Source: Locusta migratoria
Lineage: Eukaryota > Arthropoda > Insecta > Orthoptera > Acrididae
DNA length: 64,000 bases
Assembly (NCBI GenBank): GCA_026315105.1
Contig: CM048744.1
Location: 977,126,721-977,190,720, forward strand
Direction: 5' to 3'
Of the stretch, positions 1-11,544 are shown one piece after another. Each line of letters begins with the position of its first letter. Positions within the stretch are counted from its first letter, which is position 1. The translations under genes were made by a program, and so were the position numbers. Below the pieces are notes generated by a model that ran no database searches, was not told the DNA's origin, and saw only the letters and a program-made list of their open reading frames with translations.

Positions 1-705
1 TGCTACTTGTTGACCAACTGTCGTACTTTCACTCGTGTGTTGTTGAGGGATGTTGTCGAATTAATGAGCAAGAAGATAATTTTCTTTGTGAAAATGTTTA
101 CACTTTGTGGCACTATTTTACCTGGCGGCAGCATTTACAAGTTGTGAAGCAAAGCCTGGCATGTATGTTTTTAGGTTATAGTTGGTAAAGACAACAAATG
201 TGAATGCCAAATAAATATTGTCTTACGGACTTGATCCCTGTTTAAAATAATTTTTCATCATAGAACCTACAACTATTATGGGAATTCAGAATACTAATGT
301 TACATTGCAAATCTGGTTTCGACGAATATTTTTGCTTGCGTTATACATCGTAGATAAAATAAATATTCCAAGGGGGTGGTATCAAGTGGTCAACTAAGTA
401 CAGGTAATTTTACGAAATGTTTAACAGTAGGCCAACTCCATTTTCAATGTGGACTGTGTTAAGTACTGCTATATAGGAGTAAACTTGTACCTTCGAGGAT
501 TCTATAAAAATATTACACTTGAAAATAAACAAGTTTTCGCGTAATGGAAAGTTTTCTTTTATCAGATTTGTTTTAGGTTTAGGAATATTGTTTTCCGTCC
601 TTTTCTTTTTCGTACATTCCGTCCTGTGATGACATGAGTGAAAGCAGATGGGTGGTATCGGATCCTTCAGTATTATTAACACTTTTGTTTACTGCAGTGG
701 TGGCA
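1..705. other. AT-rich stretch, no recognised gene
   Basis: I see no conserved protein motif, tRNA-like sequence or paired repeat here. The open frames present are short and do not resemble known domains. Confidence 0.5.
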
Positions 706-910
706 TAGTGTGCTTATGTTGGCAACAACCGATGAATGATCGTAGAAATTTAAATCATACAGAATGATTGAAATAATATTTTGTTTATCATAAAATAATT
801 AATGTTATTCTTTATCTGTGGTTGTAAGATTTCTTGTGTGTAACCCTATACAGTCAGTAAGTTAAAAATTCTTATAAAATGAAGCTTTAGTTGCCAACAT
901 GAGCACACTA
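706..910. mobile_element. small MITE with 21-bp inverted ends
   Basis: The first 21 bases (706-726) and the last 21 (890-910) are inverse complements with one mismatch; the outer end reads TAGTGTGC and the inner end GTTGCCAAC. The 205-bp body is AT-rich and non-coding. A related end and interior recur at 57651-57800, so the sequence is dispersed. No clear target-site duplication was found, so the superfamily is unknown. Confidence 0.5.
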
Positions 911-1407
911 GGTCGGCACGTCGATTAGTAAAATATAACGCAAGCTCTTGTCTATAGTTATTTGGCAGAATATGTAGTGATACCGAAAGGTTTTAAAGAG
1001 AAAGGGAATTTTCAGAAGTCACTCACGTTGTATTTCACATTTACTTATCTCTTTCAAATTGGTAAGTGACTTATATCACACAATGTTAAAAAAATCTATT
1101 CATTCATTCTACAGGCAAGAACATAGCACTTTCGTTGCACTGTTATAGTTGCTGTGTGCCTAATCTATCAAATGTTTCTGTTAAGGTAGACTACACGCCT
1201 ACTTGCCGATTTCGGTTACACATTACTTGCGAATAACCTCACTTTTAACTATACATTACACACCAAACACTGAAATAGTTTTTATAAGGCTAATTGACAA
1301 TTGTCGATGTGTAGATAATCCCAACATTACACGTAAATTGAGCATCAATATTATATATTTACACGTAGGAAGAGGATCTGTTCATTTGCCACACACATCG
1401 CATAAGT

Positions 1408-1545
1408 CACGGAAGTAGCAGATATCACGGAAGTAGCAGAAATCGCAGAAGTAGCAGAAATCGCAGAAGTAGCAATATCAGTAGCAGAAATCGCAGAAGT
1501 AGCAATGTAGCAATATCAGTAGCAGAAATCGCAGAAGTAGCATTC
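1408..1545. repeat. minisatellite, about 18-bp period
   Basis: Tandem copies of a unit close to AGAAATCGCAGAAGTAGC run through this stretch, with some shortened units (CAATATCAGTAGC). Degenerate copies of the same words (ATCGCAG, AGTAGCAG) continue to about 1700. Confidence 0.8.
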
Positions 1546-1880
1546 AGAGTCACCGAAATCGCAGTTTGAGCGCGGAGGGATACATGTCGAGGATTTGTAC
1601 ATTGCGATTGTAAACAGTGACAAATCGCAACTAAGAATCACAGATATATAAAAGTAGCAGTCACAGAAATCACTGATATCGAAAAATCGCAGTTAAGCCC
1701 ATCCCTAGTATTGAGTGCTACGGCGGCGACGTCGGCTCTGGGGCCTTTCTTTGTTCGGCAGTCGCAGCCGGTGACGTGCGCAGAGGGGGACGCAATACGC
1801 CAGACAATGGCCGCGGCACGCAGAGCCGTCCGCAGCTGCCGCATTTCACCCTCATTTAGCGACGCTAGTCCACTTGCGAC

Positions 1881-3172
1881 TAGGCCTCGGTTTCAACCAG
1901 ACTTGACCTGTTCAGGAAAGCTCGCCAACTGTTCCAACATTCCATCACGACGCTATCTAGCGAAGTCACAAGGTACTACCTTCAGCACTTACAACGATGT
2001 GTTTACCCGTTCACTTTTTTTTTTTTTTTTTTTGCGCTCTCCTGTAAACTATTTTACAAAGGTAAGAATGTCAAAGTACTACGGGAATTAATAATAATTA
2101 GTGTAGAATGCAGACGGTAGAAGCTACTAGGCTGCAATTCCTAACTAAGAACAGTAATGAATATATGATTAAAAATAGCAATAGCGATTCAAATGCTGGT
2201 CTCAAGGTCTAGGGGCGTCTGTTGGTCCTATCTACAGAGAACTAAAAGATAAAGCAGTCAACAATCCGAAGATTGGTTTGAACACCACAGTGTTTTACTA
2301 GGCGGTGGTATGCCGTTGACTTCCTCCGACCTTCGAACTGACTTACCCAGCCAGTTATAGGGGACCTAAATTTTAACGTGGGTTCCGAATCACGGTGCTA
2401 CTCGGTATTTTTCACATGAGAAATACTGCCCGAGGGAAAAGAGGTGGAAAGTGACAGATAAAAATCCCAGGACCTGGCGGGGATCGAACACGCGACCTTT
2501 GGATTTGTAGTCTGGCACTCTATCACTGTGCAACCGATGCTTGCACTGTTTATTCCTGTGGTCACAATTATAGTTTACTGTAATACGACTTATTTCCTTT
2601 ATTGGGTATTAGATTTCTAATTCTTTACTTAATTCGTGTCATTTAATTTTCAAGGCGATTAAAAGGTGATACCATGTTCATCTGTTATTATTGCATATGA
2701 ACAGGAATGAATACTCATTTGCAACTTACCTCTTTTAACCACGTTCAACGCAATTTCTACTTATGAAGGATTCATGATCGTGTAACAGCTTGAGAAACAA
2801 CGATTTTACCTTTGAGTGTCAGCTTCGCAGAAATATGATGCAGTAGTTCCGGTATTAGCGCGGCAACAAATTCTGTGTTTAAAAATGGATATTATCTTAT
2901 AGGGATATCAGACAGGTCACTTATGCACAGTTTTTAACCAAATACACAGTTTTTAAACGGTACGCAATTTTTTTTTACATGGAAGTGACTTCCTATGAAA
3001 TTATTTTTCAGTGAACCAATAGGCAGGTTACTATAAAATATCCCGCGGATCTTTTGCACATATGCCGCGCGAGTCATTTGTATCTCAAGTGTTCGAACAG
3101 TTCGATACTCTGTGGAGTTCTACATTGTATCGGGAAATCTCTGGCATGTTTGAAAGTAGTTAACATTCCCTA
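1881..3172. mobile_element. old hAT-like element, second copy of the 31.7-36.0 kb family
   Basis: The left part (1881-2010) aligns with 31727-31870 (same order of GTTCCAACA, CACGACGCTATCTA, GGTACTACCTT). The right part (about 2560-3172) aligns with 35434-35990 (shared CAAGGCGATTAAAAGG, CTTATGAAGGATTCA, GTATCGGGAAATC). The middle differs and holds a T-run and a SINE. The terminal TAGG and CCCTA resemble the TIR of the better copy, but no matching 8-bp duplication flanks this one, so it is degraded or rearranged. No transposase is readable. Confidence 0.6.
2250..2540 (-). mobile_element. SINE family B copy
   Basis: On the minus strand a tRNA-like head near 2480-2540 carries a B-box-like GTGTTCGATCCCC. 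It is followed by a body shared with 19808-20045 and 30091-30262 (common words GTGGTTCGGAACCCACGT, GTAAGTCAGTTC, AACGGCATACCA, CAAACCAATCTTC). It lies inside the old hAT copy and is therefore younger than it. Confidence 0.75.
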
Positions 3173-4433
3173 ACAACTACTAAAGTCTCTGGGAGAGCCA
3201 GCCATGACAACTATTTCACCTGGTGCGTAAAGAGACGGGGGAAATACACTCACACTTTAAGAAAAATGTAATAATCCCATTCCAAAGAATGCAGGCGCAG
3301 ACAGGTGTGAAAACTACAGAACCATCAGTTTAATTAGTCATGGTTAGAAAATTTTAAAACTAATTATTTACAGAAGGATGGAAAAGCTTATAGGAGCCGA
3401 CCTTCGGAAAGACCAGTTTGGATTCAGGAGAAGTGTTTGAACACGGGAAGCAATACTCACTTTGCGGCTTATCTTAAGAGGAAAGGCAAACCTACATTTT
3501 TAGGTTTTGTAGATTCGGAGAAAGTTTTGGAAAATGTTGATTGGAATACACTCTTTCAAATTCTGAAATCAGCAGGAGTAAAATATACAGAACGGGAGGT
3601 TATTTACAACTTGTACAAAAACCAGACAGCAGTAATCAGAGTTGAAGAACGGGACGCAGAGGTTGGTGCGTTTTGCCGACGACATAGTAATTTTGTCAGA
3701 GACAGCAAAGGACCTGGAAGAGCAGTTGAACAGAATGGACAGTGTGCTGAAAGGTGCATATAAGGTGAACATTAAAAAGAGCAAATTTAGGGTAATGGAG
3801 CGCAATCTAAGAAAATCATGTGATGCTGAAGGAATTAGATTAGGTAAGGAAACAATAAAGGAGGTGGATGAGTTTTGTCACTTGGGCAGTAAAATAACAA
3901 ATGATGGTCGCAGTACAGAGGATATAAAACGCAGAATGGCAATGGGTAGAAAAGCGTTCTTGAAAAAAAAAAATTATTAAGCCTAAGGAAATTCTTTTGT
4001 GAAGTCATTTGTGTGGAGTGTTGCCTTGTATGGTAGTGAAACATGGACGATAAACAGTACGGACAGGAAGAGGATAGAGGCTTTTGAAATGTGGTGCTAC
4101 AGAAGAATGCTGACGATTAGGTGGGTGGATCGCGTAACTAATGAGGTGGTACTGAACAGAATTTGCGAGAAAAGGAATTTTTGGCATACCCTGACTAAAA
4201 GAAGGGATCGCTTGCTAGGACACATTCTTAGACATCAGTGAATCATAAATTTAGCATTGGAGGGAAGTGTGTGGGGTATAAATAGCAGAGGGAGACCAAG
4301 AGATGCGTATAGTAAGCAGATTCAAGTGGATGTGGGTTATCGTTCTTATGAGGAGATGAAAAGGCTTGCTCAGGAAAGAGTAGGGTGGAGAGCTGCATTA
4401 AGCCAGTCTCCGGACTGAAGACAACAACAACAA
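3173..4433 (+). pseudogene. RTE retrotransposon, 5'-truncated dead copy
   Basis: This copy aligns with the RT and C-terminal part of the intact RTE (from about 33730 to its end). It lacks the endonuclease. It has a TGA stop where the intact copy reads GTA GGA after the QFGFRR motif. About 134 bases are missing near 3650-3670, removing RT motif B (QGCSLSP), and a second gap of about 25 bases lies near 3970. FADD of RT motif C is still readable near 3672-3683. It ends in the family tail, GACTGAAGAC followed by repeated ACA. It cannot encode an active protein. Confidence 0.9.
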
Positions 4434-5254
4434 CGTTTTTACAACAGTAATTTTAAAGAATTTGTTGGCTTATGCATAAATGAAACACCACTGAATCCCC
4501 CTTTTTTTGTAACTCACTCACGCTAGCAGGACATGGATGAAATGCTAATTGTACGCCAATTTTTATAACCAAGTTCCGCAAAGTTCTGCGGAAAATATAT
4601 GAGTTGTGTTTGGTTTCTGTGTGGTTACTTCTTCACATTCCCACTTCCCAATCAAGTAAGTGACGGTCGATGAGGGCAAATTTAAAAAGGTTGTACATTC
4701 CCTTGACTAGACCACTGCCGTTGCCGCGACCTATCCTGAAAATAAAATACCTTCCCGACAACATACACGCCCCCCCCCCCCCCCGCACCCTCCTTAGCAG
4801 TTACGGGTCCGCTTTACGCGACATCTGGGGGTAAACCGTAATGCACAGGGGTGTCCGGATACTTTTGATCAGGTATCATACAAACTAGCGAGCAACGTCC
4901 TCAGTAGCGGCTCGGGTCGCAAATGTGTGACGACACATCAACGTATGCAGCTTCGTAGGCTTTCCCGGCGTTATAATTGTTCCCAATGACAGCACGTTCG
5001 CAGCTGTTTGCCATGTACAGGAGAACCCCGCCGAACAATGCCACCACAGCTGCTGCCTCCTAGAACGGGCCCCTATCAAACTTTACAGTTTATCATAATA
5101 CACAGGACGTCACGTTTTTCATACGAGATAGTACCGGGTTTCATGTCCTGCTAAAAATTGTCCACCCAACTAATTTCAGTGGCCACTATATGGGTCCAGT
5201 CAAATTTCATTCTGTGTCGCTTGGTTAAACAGTTAACCCTGCATACTATACAGT
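4434..5254. other. no gene; poly-C run and a Tc1-like end
   Basis: The stretch holds a poly-C run near 4771-4784 and, at 4846-4875, a sequence matching the terminal repeat of insect Tc1-like elements (GTGTCCGGATACTTTTGATC followed by a TA). The rest is not recognised. Confidence 0.45.
4846..4875. repeat. Tc1-like terminal inverted repeat end
   Basis: GTGTCCGGATACTTTTGATC is a characteristic terminal word of a Tc1-like family common in insects. It is recalled from established knowledge. The other end and a transposase are not seen, so this is a solo or decayed end. Confidence 0.45.
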
Positions 5255-5580
5255 TTTCAAACCGCACACAGGAAGGAAGGTATCAAGATAGAATGTACGT
5301 TAGATCCGTACTTGATTACAAGGAGAACAAGTATGGTACGAACGAATTTTGATGGGACGCAGGTATGTTGTACGGAAACTCCTCCACACCACCATAATAA
5401 AAAGATTTGTACCAATGCGCTTTGGTTTCCACGAAAATCGAGATCGAAGACCAGTGCGTACCAGCTATAGCAGTACGAAGTCACCAGCGGTACGTGAATC
5501 AGCGTGATTTAATTAGCGAGGTGCTTGACAGTCACGCAGAGGACCTGAGTTCAAATCCTGCTGGGATTTCCCCTTTTTTA
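5255..5580 (+). repeat. dispersed repeat family E with tRNA-like segment
   Basis: The reverse complement aligns with 7255-7530 (shared words TTTTCGTGGAAACCAA, CTGGTGACTT, CAAAATTCGTT). The 3' side (5505-5575) looks tRNA-like, with GAGTTCAAATCCTGC as a B-box. This is probably a tRNA-related SINE or SINE-like unit. Boundaries are approximate. Confidence 0.55.
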
Positions 5581-5901
5581 TTAGACTTGATTGTGCATAA
5601 TTATATGTTTTCATATCCACTCCCTGTTAACGCTCGAGTAATTGGTCATGATGATAACCTATGTTAATTGCTCAATACGTTTCGTACTGCGCGACGATTT
5701 TATTTAATTCGTTATTTCGAAACATACTTTTACGATGATTGAAAGATATTCCTAAATCAGTATACATTCCGCAGCCATCACCTATAATATTAGTGCAGCA
5801 TTCGGTAGCTGCGTTTACAGTCCCCGGCCCCACTGTTATGCCGTAGAATGCAGTGTGTGAGCACTTGACGCGTCCCAGCGGATTATTATGCTGCGGCCAC
5901 T

Positions 5902-6103
5902 TCAAATGTTCAAGTGTTTGTAAAGCTTAAGGGACTTACTGCGGGGTCATCAAACCCTAAACTTACAAACTACTTATGAACTACCTAATACAAAAGACGA
6001 CACAAATATCCATGCCCGAGGGGAGATTCGAACCCCAGACCGTAGCGGCCGTGCAGATAGTGACTGGCGCGCCGCAGACCACTCGGCCACTGCGCAGGCG
6101 ACT
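5902..6103 (-). mobile_element. SINE family A copy 1
   Basis: The minus strand carries a class-II tRNA-like head (B-box GGGTTCGAATCTCC in diverged form) followed by the family body CATGGATATTTGTGTCGTC and the tail ending in AACATTTGAA. No convincing target duplication was seen. Confidence 0.8.
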
Positions 6104-6109
6104 GGTCAT

Positions 6110-7254
6110 TCGTAGAATATCGTTCACGAAGTGTAACATGCAAGAAAACTGCGCAGTGATAAAAGCAGGCCCGAACTTCTTCACAAATGCAAATGTGTGG
6201 TGAGCAGTGTAAGGATGAACTCACAGACGCCTTACAATATACCGAATGTTTACTTCATAATTGGGATCTGCTCACCAACACACCGCCGCGATAATTTCAG
6301 CAACGTCCCTTGCAATGGGTGAAGCGATTTCGGATGAAATACTGCTCTTGTTTGGCAGACAGACAATTCACGTTGAAGAGCTCATAGGTGTTGACGAGAT
6401 AGATGAACACCAAGAGCATACAGTGGAAATAATTATTTTTGTGTGCGGCATGTTGTGGCTATGAAAGCATATGAGTAGTCTAATATCAAACCTGGACATC
6501 TGACCTAGTGGTCGAAATTTAGTTAGCAGTCGATATATCAACAGCGTCCGAAGGAAAATCTAGGAAGCGGTTGAGACAACCTGAGAAGTGGAAAATAAAC
6601 ATTGAAAAGAAACGAAGATAAGACTAGCTTGTAAACTACACTGTTTGTCCTATTGCAAGGTATGTTGTACGGAATTATCACTAGTTGGAAAGAAGTTGGA
6701 TATCTCGCGACAGTTTCAACAGAGCTTATGCTAATAAGCTTAGAGATTTATTGCCGTAAATTTCATTTTGGACATACAATTAAAAAGATTATTGTGATTA
6801 TTGTAGTTCATTTTTCCAATATGTAATAGAGTTCAAAATTTAATATTTTCCACATTATGTCAATATTCCCATAATTTCCCAGATTATACGCCTGTAAAAG
6901 ATTCTCGTCAGCAGTACGCGAATCTCTGTGTATCAAAAACAGACATCTGAAAGCGAGTTCACATCTAAAGCGAACACCTACACGGTTTGGTTTCAAAGAC
7001 CGTCGTCTGTATTTTCACACACAATTTGAAGGTGCTTGAGTAATCAAACTGATATTAGCCAGTTCCAGGTATAAATCCTCGAGTATTAAAGTTGATAATG
7101 CTCAAGTCAGCTTGTAAATATATTAGTTCTACGTTTGGCAATAAAAATGACGTTTATCTGTTTCTGGCAAACGACAGATGCCAGTCTTTGATAATAGGCT
7201 ACTCATATAATTTTTACACCATCAATCGTCGGACAAGTGTAAAAGAAAAAAAGT
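6110..7254. other. no recognised gene
   Basis: AT-rich, with short open frames only and no conserved motif or repeat recognised. Confidence 0.45.
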
Positions 7255-7530
7255 AATTTTCGAGGTGGTTTCGAAATCGCATCGCCTGTGTGGCAGTAAA
7301 GCGCCTTGCTAATTACACCACGTTAGCTAACGTACCACTGGTGACTTATTACAGGTACAGCTGTTACATGCTGAACTTTGATCTCTATTTTCGTGGAAAC
7401 CAAGGCGTGTCGGAAATAATCCTTTTAGCTTCGTGGTCTGGAAGAGTTCCCGGACAACGTACCTGCGACCCAACAAAATTCGTTTTACCATACTTTGTGT
7501 TCCCCGTGTTAGATATGGACAAAGATTGAC
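7255..7530 (-). repeat. dispersed repeat family E, second copy
   Basis: This is the inverse-oriented relative of 5255-5580, with the tRNA-like end at about 7262-7320. The two copies lie 1.7 kb apart in opposite orientation. Confidence 0.55.
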
Positions 7531-8413
7531 ATGCGAATTGACCGCGATTTTTTCAACTAGGAAATCTTTGAAAGAGAGTAAGTCGACATTAGCTTTACGC
7601 TGTTTCGGAAAACCAGGGAAAATCTAAATCATGGCAGAACGCTGATTCGAAATCCACCTCTTTCGAAATTTTAAGTCCTTGCCCTCATAAAATTGCCCAT
7701 CACGCTAGATTTCAAAAACTGGAAAGGAGTTGTAATTTCGAGGTACAGTTTTAGCATTTTTTCCTTGCATGTAAGTAAACATATGGATAAGTAAACAAGT
7801 AAGATCAAGAAAGAGAGAAAAAAAGAAAACCTTTTATTTCTGAACGTGCTATTAACTCTGATTTTCGATTAACATTTTATCTCATTTATAGGATGACCCG
7901 AAGGGTTAAGTACATTTTCGAAACTACCACAACATGAAGTGCTGATGTGTTTATAAGTGCTGAAAACCGACTAGCTTCACCTGTTGTGTTGAAGTGAAAG
8001 TCTGTTACCAATTAAAAGAATGGAATATCACTTCAGTTGCGATACTAGGGTCATTTGGACGTTTTAATACAATTAGAACAGAAGGAAACAACAACGACTG
8101 ATTATAGCGGTACCGAGGAGTTAACTCCTTGTATATGTAAGAAAGAAATGCTGTTTGTAAACACCTACGTGCTGATGCATATGTCGGTTTATGCAAGCCG
8201 CTACCCCTACGTAAGCACTGCGTCTTCACGCATTTTAGCTATCTCCATTTCTCTACGACCATAACGTAAGCCGATAAATTATATGTTAACTCTTTACACT
8301 TTGTACGAGTCGTTGGACAATATTATTCACTTTAGTATGCTTTCTTGATTTGATTAGGTTAGTTTCGGCTTTTCTTTCCATGTAAATTCATTTCAACTTT
8401 TTAGGGTTCCGTA
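7531..8413. other. no recognised gene
   Basis: No protein domain or repeat boundary was recognised here. Confidence 0.4.
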
Positions 8414-8424
8414 TCTGAATAGCT

Positions 8425-8575
8425 GTTCAAATGTTTGTTAAGCTTAAGGGACTTAACTGCGGGGTTATCAGTCCCTAAACTTACAAACTACCTTATACTG
8501 AAGACGGTACAAACATCCATGCCCGAGGGGGGATTCGAACCCCCGAACGTAGCGGCCGTGCAGACTGTGACTGGC
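8425..8575 (-). mobile_element. SINE family A copy 2, 5'-truncated, 11-bp TSD
   Basis: An 11-bp direct repeat TCTGAATAGCT flanks the insert at 8414-8424 and 8576-8586. The SINE lacks the first part of the tRNA head, as expected for incomplete target-primed reverse transcription. Confidence 0.92.
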
Positions 8576-8600
8576 TCTGAATAGCTAGAAACTTCGTTCT

Positions 8601-8601
<1 letters not shown>

Positions 8602-8643
<42 letters not shown>
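8602..8643. repeat. (GT)n microsatellite
   Basis: An uninterrupted GT repeat of about 42 bases. The open frames over it are translations of the repeat. Confidence 0.98.
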
Positions 8644-8645
<2 letters not shown>

Positions 8646-8649
8646 CGTT

Positions 8650-9861
8650 CTTCGACTATTAAGACAACTTTGTATTAGTAACGGTACACTATCAAATACA
8701 AATTTGTGCCGCATATTAACATTTACGATCTCGTTTAACGTAAAAAAAAATGCGTTTCAACTAAAGCAATCAAAAGGTGCAGACATTTTTTGATACAAAC
8801 TAATTCCAAATTGACTCAACAAAACAGAGTTGTCGGTAGATCACGAGCTGTTCAAGACGTGTTCATCTGAGACCTATGGACATCGGCTATCATAACGCGG
8901 TTCCTGCATGAATACAGACAACTGCATCATATCTAATTATGTCAAGGTGCTTTACTATGACGTAACATTAGTAAAAAAGATGTAGGTGCCTTGTTTACTG
9001 GATATCAGAATTCCTACAGTAATTTGAGCTTCTTTTTATACATTTAGAAACAAATTTAAGTTTGTAATTACAAAAAAGAAAAAAATTGACCTTTACCTGC
9101 ACTGTTAAACCTGCCGACTTCCACAATTTTACGTCGGAGGAAAGTAACCTAGAGGTTTAAGGTTATGCGTAAGTTTTGGAGTATCACTAAACGACAGTAT
9201 CTTTTGATTCCATTAACTTAGAAGATTAAATTCAACGGACCATAAATTTTAGTACGTGACATAAATTTCAACTTTATAGGCTACCCGTTACTGGGGAAGA
9301 AGGGAGATTAGAATTTAACGACCCGTACCCCTTACTGAGAAAATGCGGTTCGAATAATATGTTATAGGAAAACAAAGTAAACGTCTTCAAAAAACGAAAG
9401 AGCACACTAAAAATATTGTACAACAACTCATCCAAATGTAAACAAGTAACGTACAAAACACAAAAGTGCGTTGTGGAGGTACACAGATTGGTGAGCGGCT
9501 AGCATATAACGTCATCGATAAGCGCAGCTTAATCACTCTGCATAACTGTCACGAGGCACTCTGTAGCTTTTCGATTTCTGAAATATTTTAAGGTAACACA
9601 CACCCTTTATGCTTCTCTTTTTAGCTTTGTTTGTTTACGTACGTTGCATTCAGGGTTTCAATTTTGGAGGAAGATGTATGTCACTGAAGTTATGAAGAAC
9701 GTGTCTATGACGGTACACTTTGGAAATTAAAGAGGGCAAGGTACGGTGGCAATAAAAATGCAATTTATAGTTGTAGCTATTTCACCGGACTGTCTAGAAT
9801 CAATTGGCTTTAAATTTCGTTATATGGATAGCGTGATCCCCCTCATAAAAGTTCCATTTGC
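8650..9861. other. no recognised gene
   Basis: AT-rich with scattered short frames. Nothing recognised. Confidence 0.4.
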
Positions 9862-9869
9862 GAAAGCAG

Positions 9870-9948
9870 CTCGCCGCTTGGTCTAAGGCGTCATGTCACG
9901 GACTGGGCGGGCGTTCCCGCTGGAGGTTCGAGTCCTCCCGCGCGCGCA

Positions 9949-10013
<65 letters not shown>

Positions 10014-10080
10014 GCCTTTAGTGTAAGTTGAAGTAGTCTGTAAGACTAGGGACTGATAACCATAGCAGTTGACAATTTTT
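9870..10080 (+). mobile_element. SINE family C copy with internal (GT)n
   Basis: A tRNA-like head (A-box-like region TTGGTCTAAGGCG, B-box AGGTTCGAGTCCTC) is followed by GCGCGCACA, an internal (GT)n of about 56 bases (9955-10010) and a short body ending CTAGGGACTGATAACC. An 8-bp direct repeat GAAAGCAG flanks it (9862-9869 and 10081-10088). A reverse-oriented relative lies at 27309-27510. Confidence 0.85.
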
Positions 10081-10459
10081 GAAAGCAGTTTACTACTCAC
10101 CATACGACAGAAAAAAAGGTCGATCTCCGTCAAAGCTGCTGCACTCACCTGTAAAGAAATAGACGAACGTGTATCAGCTATGTGTTACATAATGACCACT
10201 AAATTGAACAATAATAATAAAGCACAAACTGGAGAGAAATTCCGCTACATGCAAGACACATTTTTATAGTTTTATTTTTCACCCAGACATGATTCAGCAT
10301 TCACTGTGCTACATTCATACGGTTTATTTGTTTAATTTATCACATGAAGTTACTGATTGTTCTGTTGTAATTTATAACGTATCATGTTTTATGTGCTACG
10401 GATTTCTTTTCTCTCTTTTTTTTTTTTTTTAACATTGCTTATTAATAGTCTGTAATCGG

Positions 10460-11325
10460 GAGCGCTCACTTTAGTTCGCGGCTCTGCCGCGAACTAGTTC
10501 GCTCTTTTAGTTCGTCCGCTCCCAGTGACGGCTGCGCGGCGAGGTCTGCGCGTGCAGGTGGAGGGAGAAGTTCGCCCACCTAGCCGCTTCATGCGCTTGC
10601 TGCTTGAGCCGCTAACGATATCACGCAAACCAAAAGAAAGAGTTTGTGGATAATTTCTCGCTTTTAAGTTCAGAGTTATCTCTATATCTTGGCATTTGTG
10701 GAATTTATTAGTCTGATATTGCAAAGTACAGAACACATCAAAACAGAAATTTTGTAGCACTGAAATATGTAATCTAGCAGGCAGACGCTCACCTCGAAAT
10801 GACTCATCAGCAGAAGGCAGCAAATACGTGATTTTTAATTCTGCTACGCGCCCTCTCGCTATTGCCCGTCGGTCTTCGGAAAAGAATCCAACGAACTAAG
10901 AAGCGAGGTACGTTTGGCATAATCGTCCGCTGCTCCAAGTTCGTCCGCTCTTTTTCGCTTTTGCAACCGCTACTCAAAGAGCTCTTTTTTATGACAGCTT
11001 TTTTACATAATGAATCAGTGTTGCCAAAACGTGTGCTATTATCCGTATTTTTGGGCAATTTGACATCAAATACTTCGCTAGATAAACCAGTTATTTACAC
11101 CAATGGGTGATACAATCGTATTGAACTACTTTGCTTAGAGAGTACTGGTAGTACTTTATTTTTAAAATAGATTTCTTGTGGCAGTGAACTATGAAACTAC
11201 AGCTGAGCTGCATCTCAGCTCGAAATGAAGGTAACTGGCAGGAGGAAATCACGCGATTCTGCGCGCTCTCGCGTCCTCTCGCTGTTCCACGTCAGTCTTC
11301 GGAGAAGGAGCGGACGAACTAAATC
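10460..11325. mobile_element. composite of decayed inverted-repeat elements
   Basis: TTAGTTCGTCCGCTCC occurs at 10505-10521 and in inverse form at 11307-11324. A block of about 110 bases ending GAACTAA occurs twice in the same direction (about 10793-10893 and 11214-11325), with shared words CTCGAAATGA and TCTTCGGA. A perfect 10-bp hairpin lies at 10473-10497 (TAGTTCGCGG with its inverse). This looks like nested or tandem MITE copies. The superfamily is unknown. Confidence 0.5.
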
Positions 11326-11328
11326 GAA

Positions 11329-11516
11329 TGTTCAAATGTTTGTTAAGCTTATGGGACTTAACTACGGGGTCATCAGTCCCTAAACTTACAAACTACTTAT
11401 TTACTACCTTATACTAAGGACGGCACAAACTTCCATGCCCGAGGGGGGATTCGAAACCCCGACCGTAGTGGCCGTGCAGACCGTGACTGGAGTGGCTCAG
11501 TCCCCTCGGCCGGCTG
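11329..11516 (-). mobile_element. SINE family A copy 3
   Basis: This is a near-complete family A unit on the minus strand (head GGCCGAGGGG, B-box in slightly changed form, usual body and tail). It directly follows the inverted-repeat element ending at 11325. A (GTT)n run follows at 11524-11541. Confidence 0.85.
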
Positions 11517-11544
11517 TTATTATTGTTGTTGTTGTTGTTGTTTT

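Noticed and set aside
1408..1545. Regular short repeats that might suggest a CRISPR array
   Set aside because: The repeats are contiguous and lack unique spacers; this is a minisatellite in an animal genome.
1881..4433. hAT copy and RTE fragment at 1.9-4.4 kb as the same nested event as at 31.7-36 kb
   Set aside because: Here the RTE lies next to the hAT right end rather than inside it and is truncated, so the two loci have different histories.
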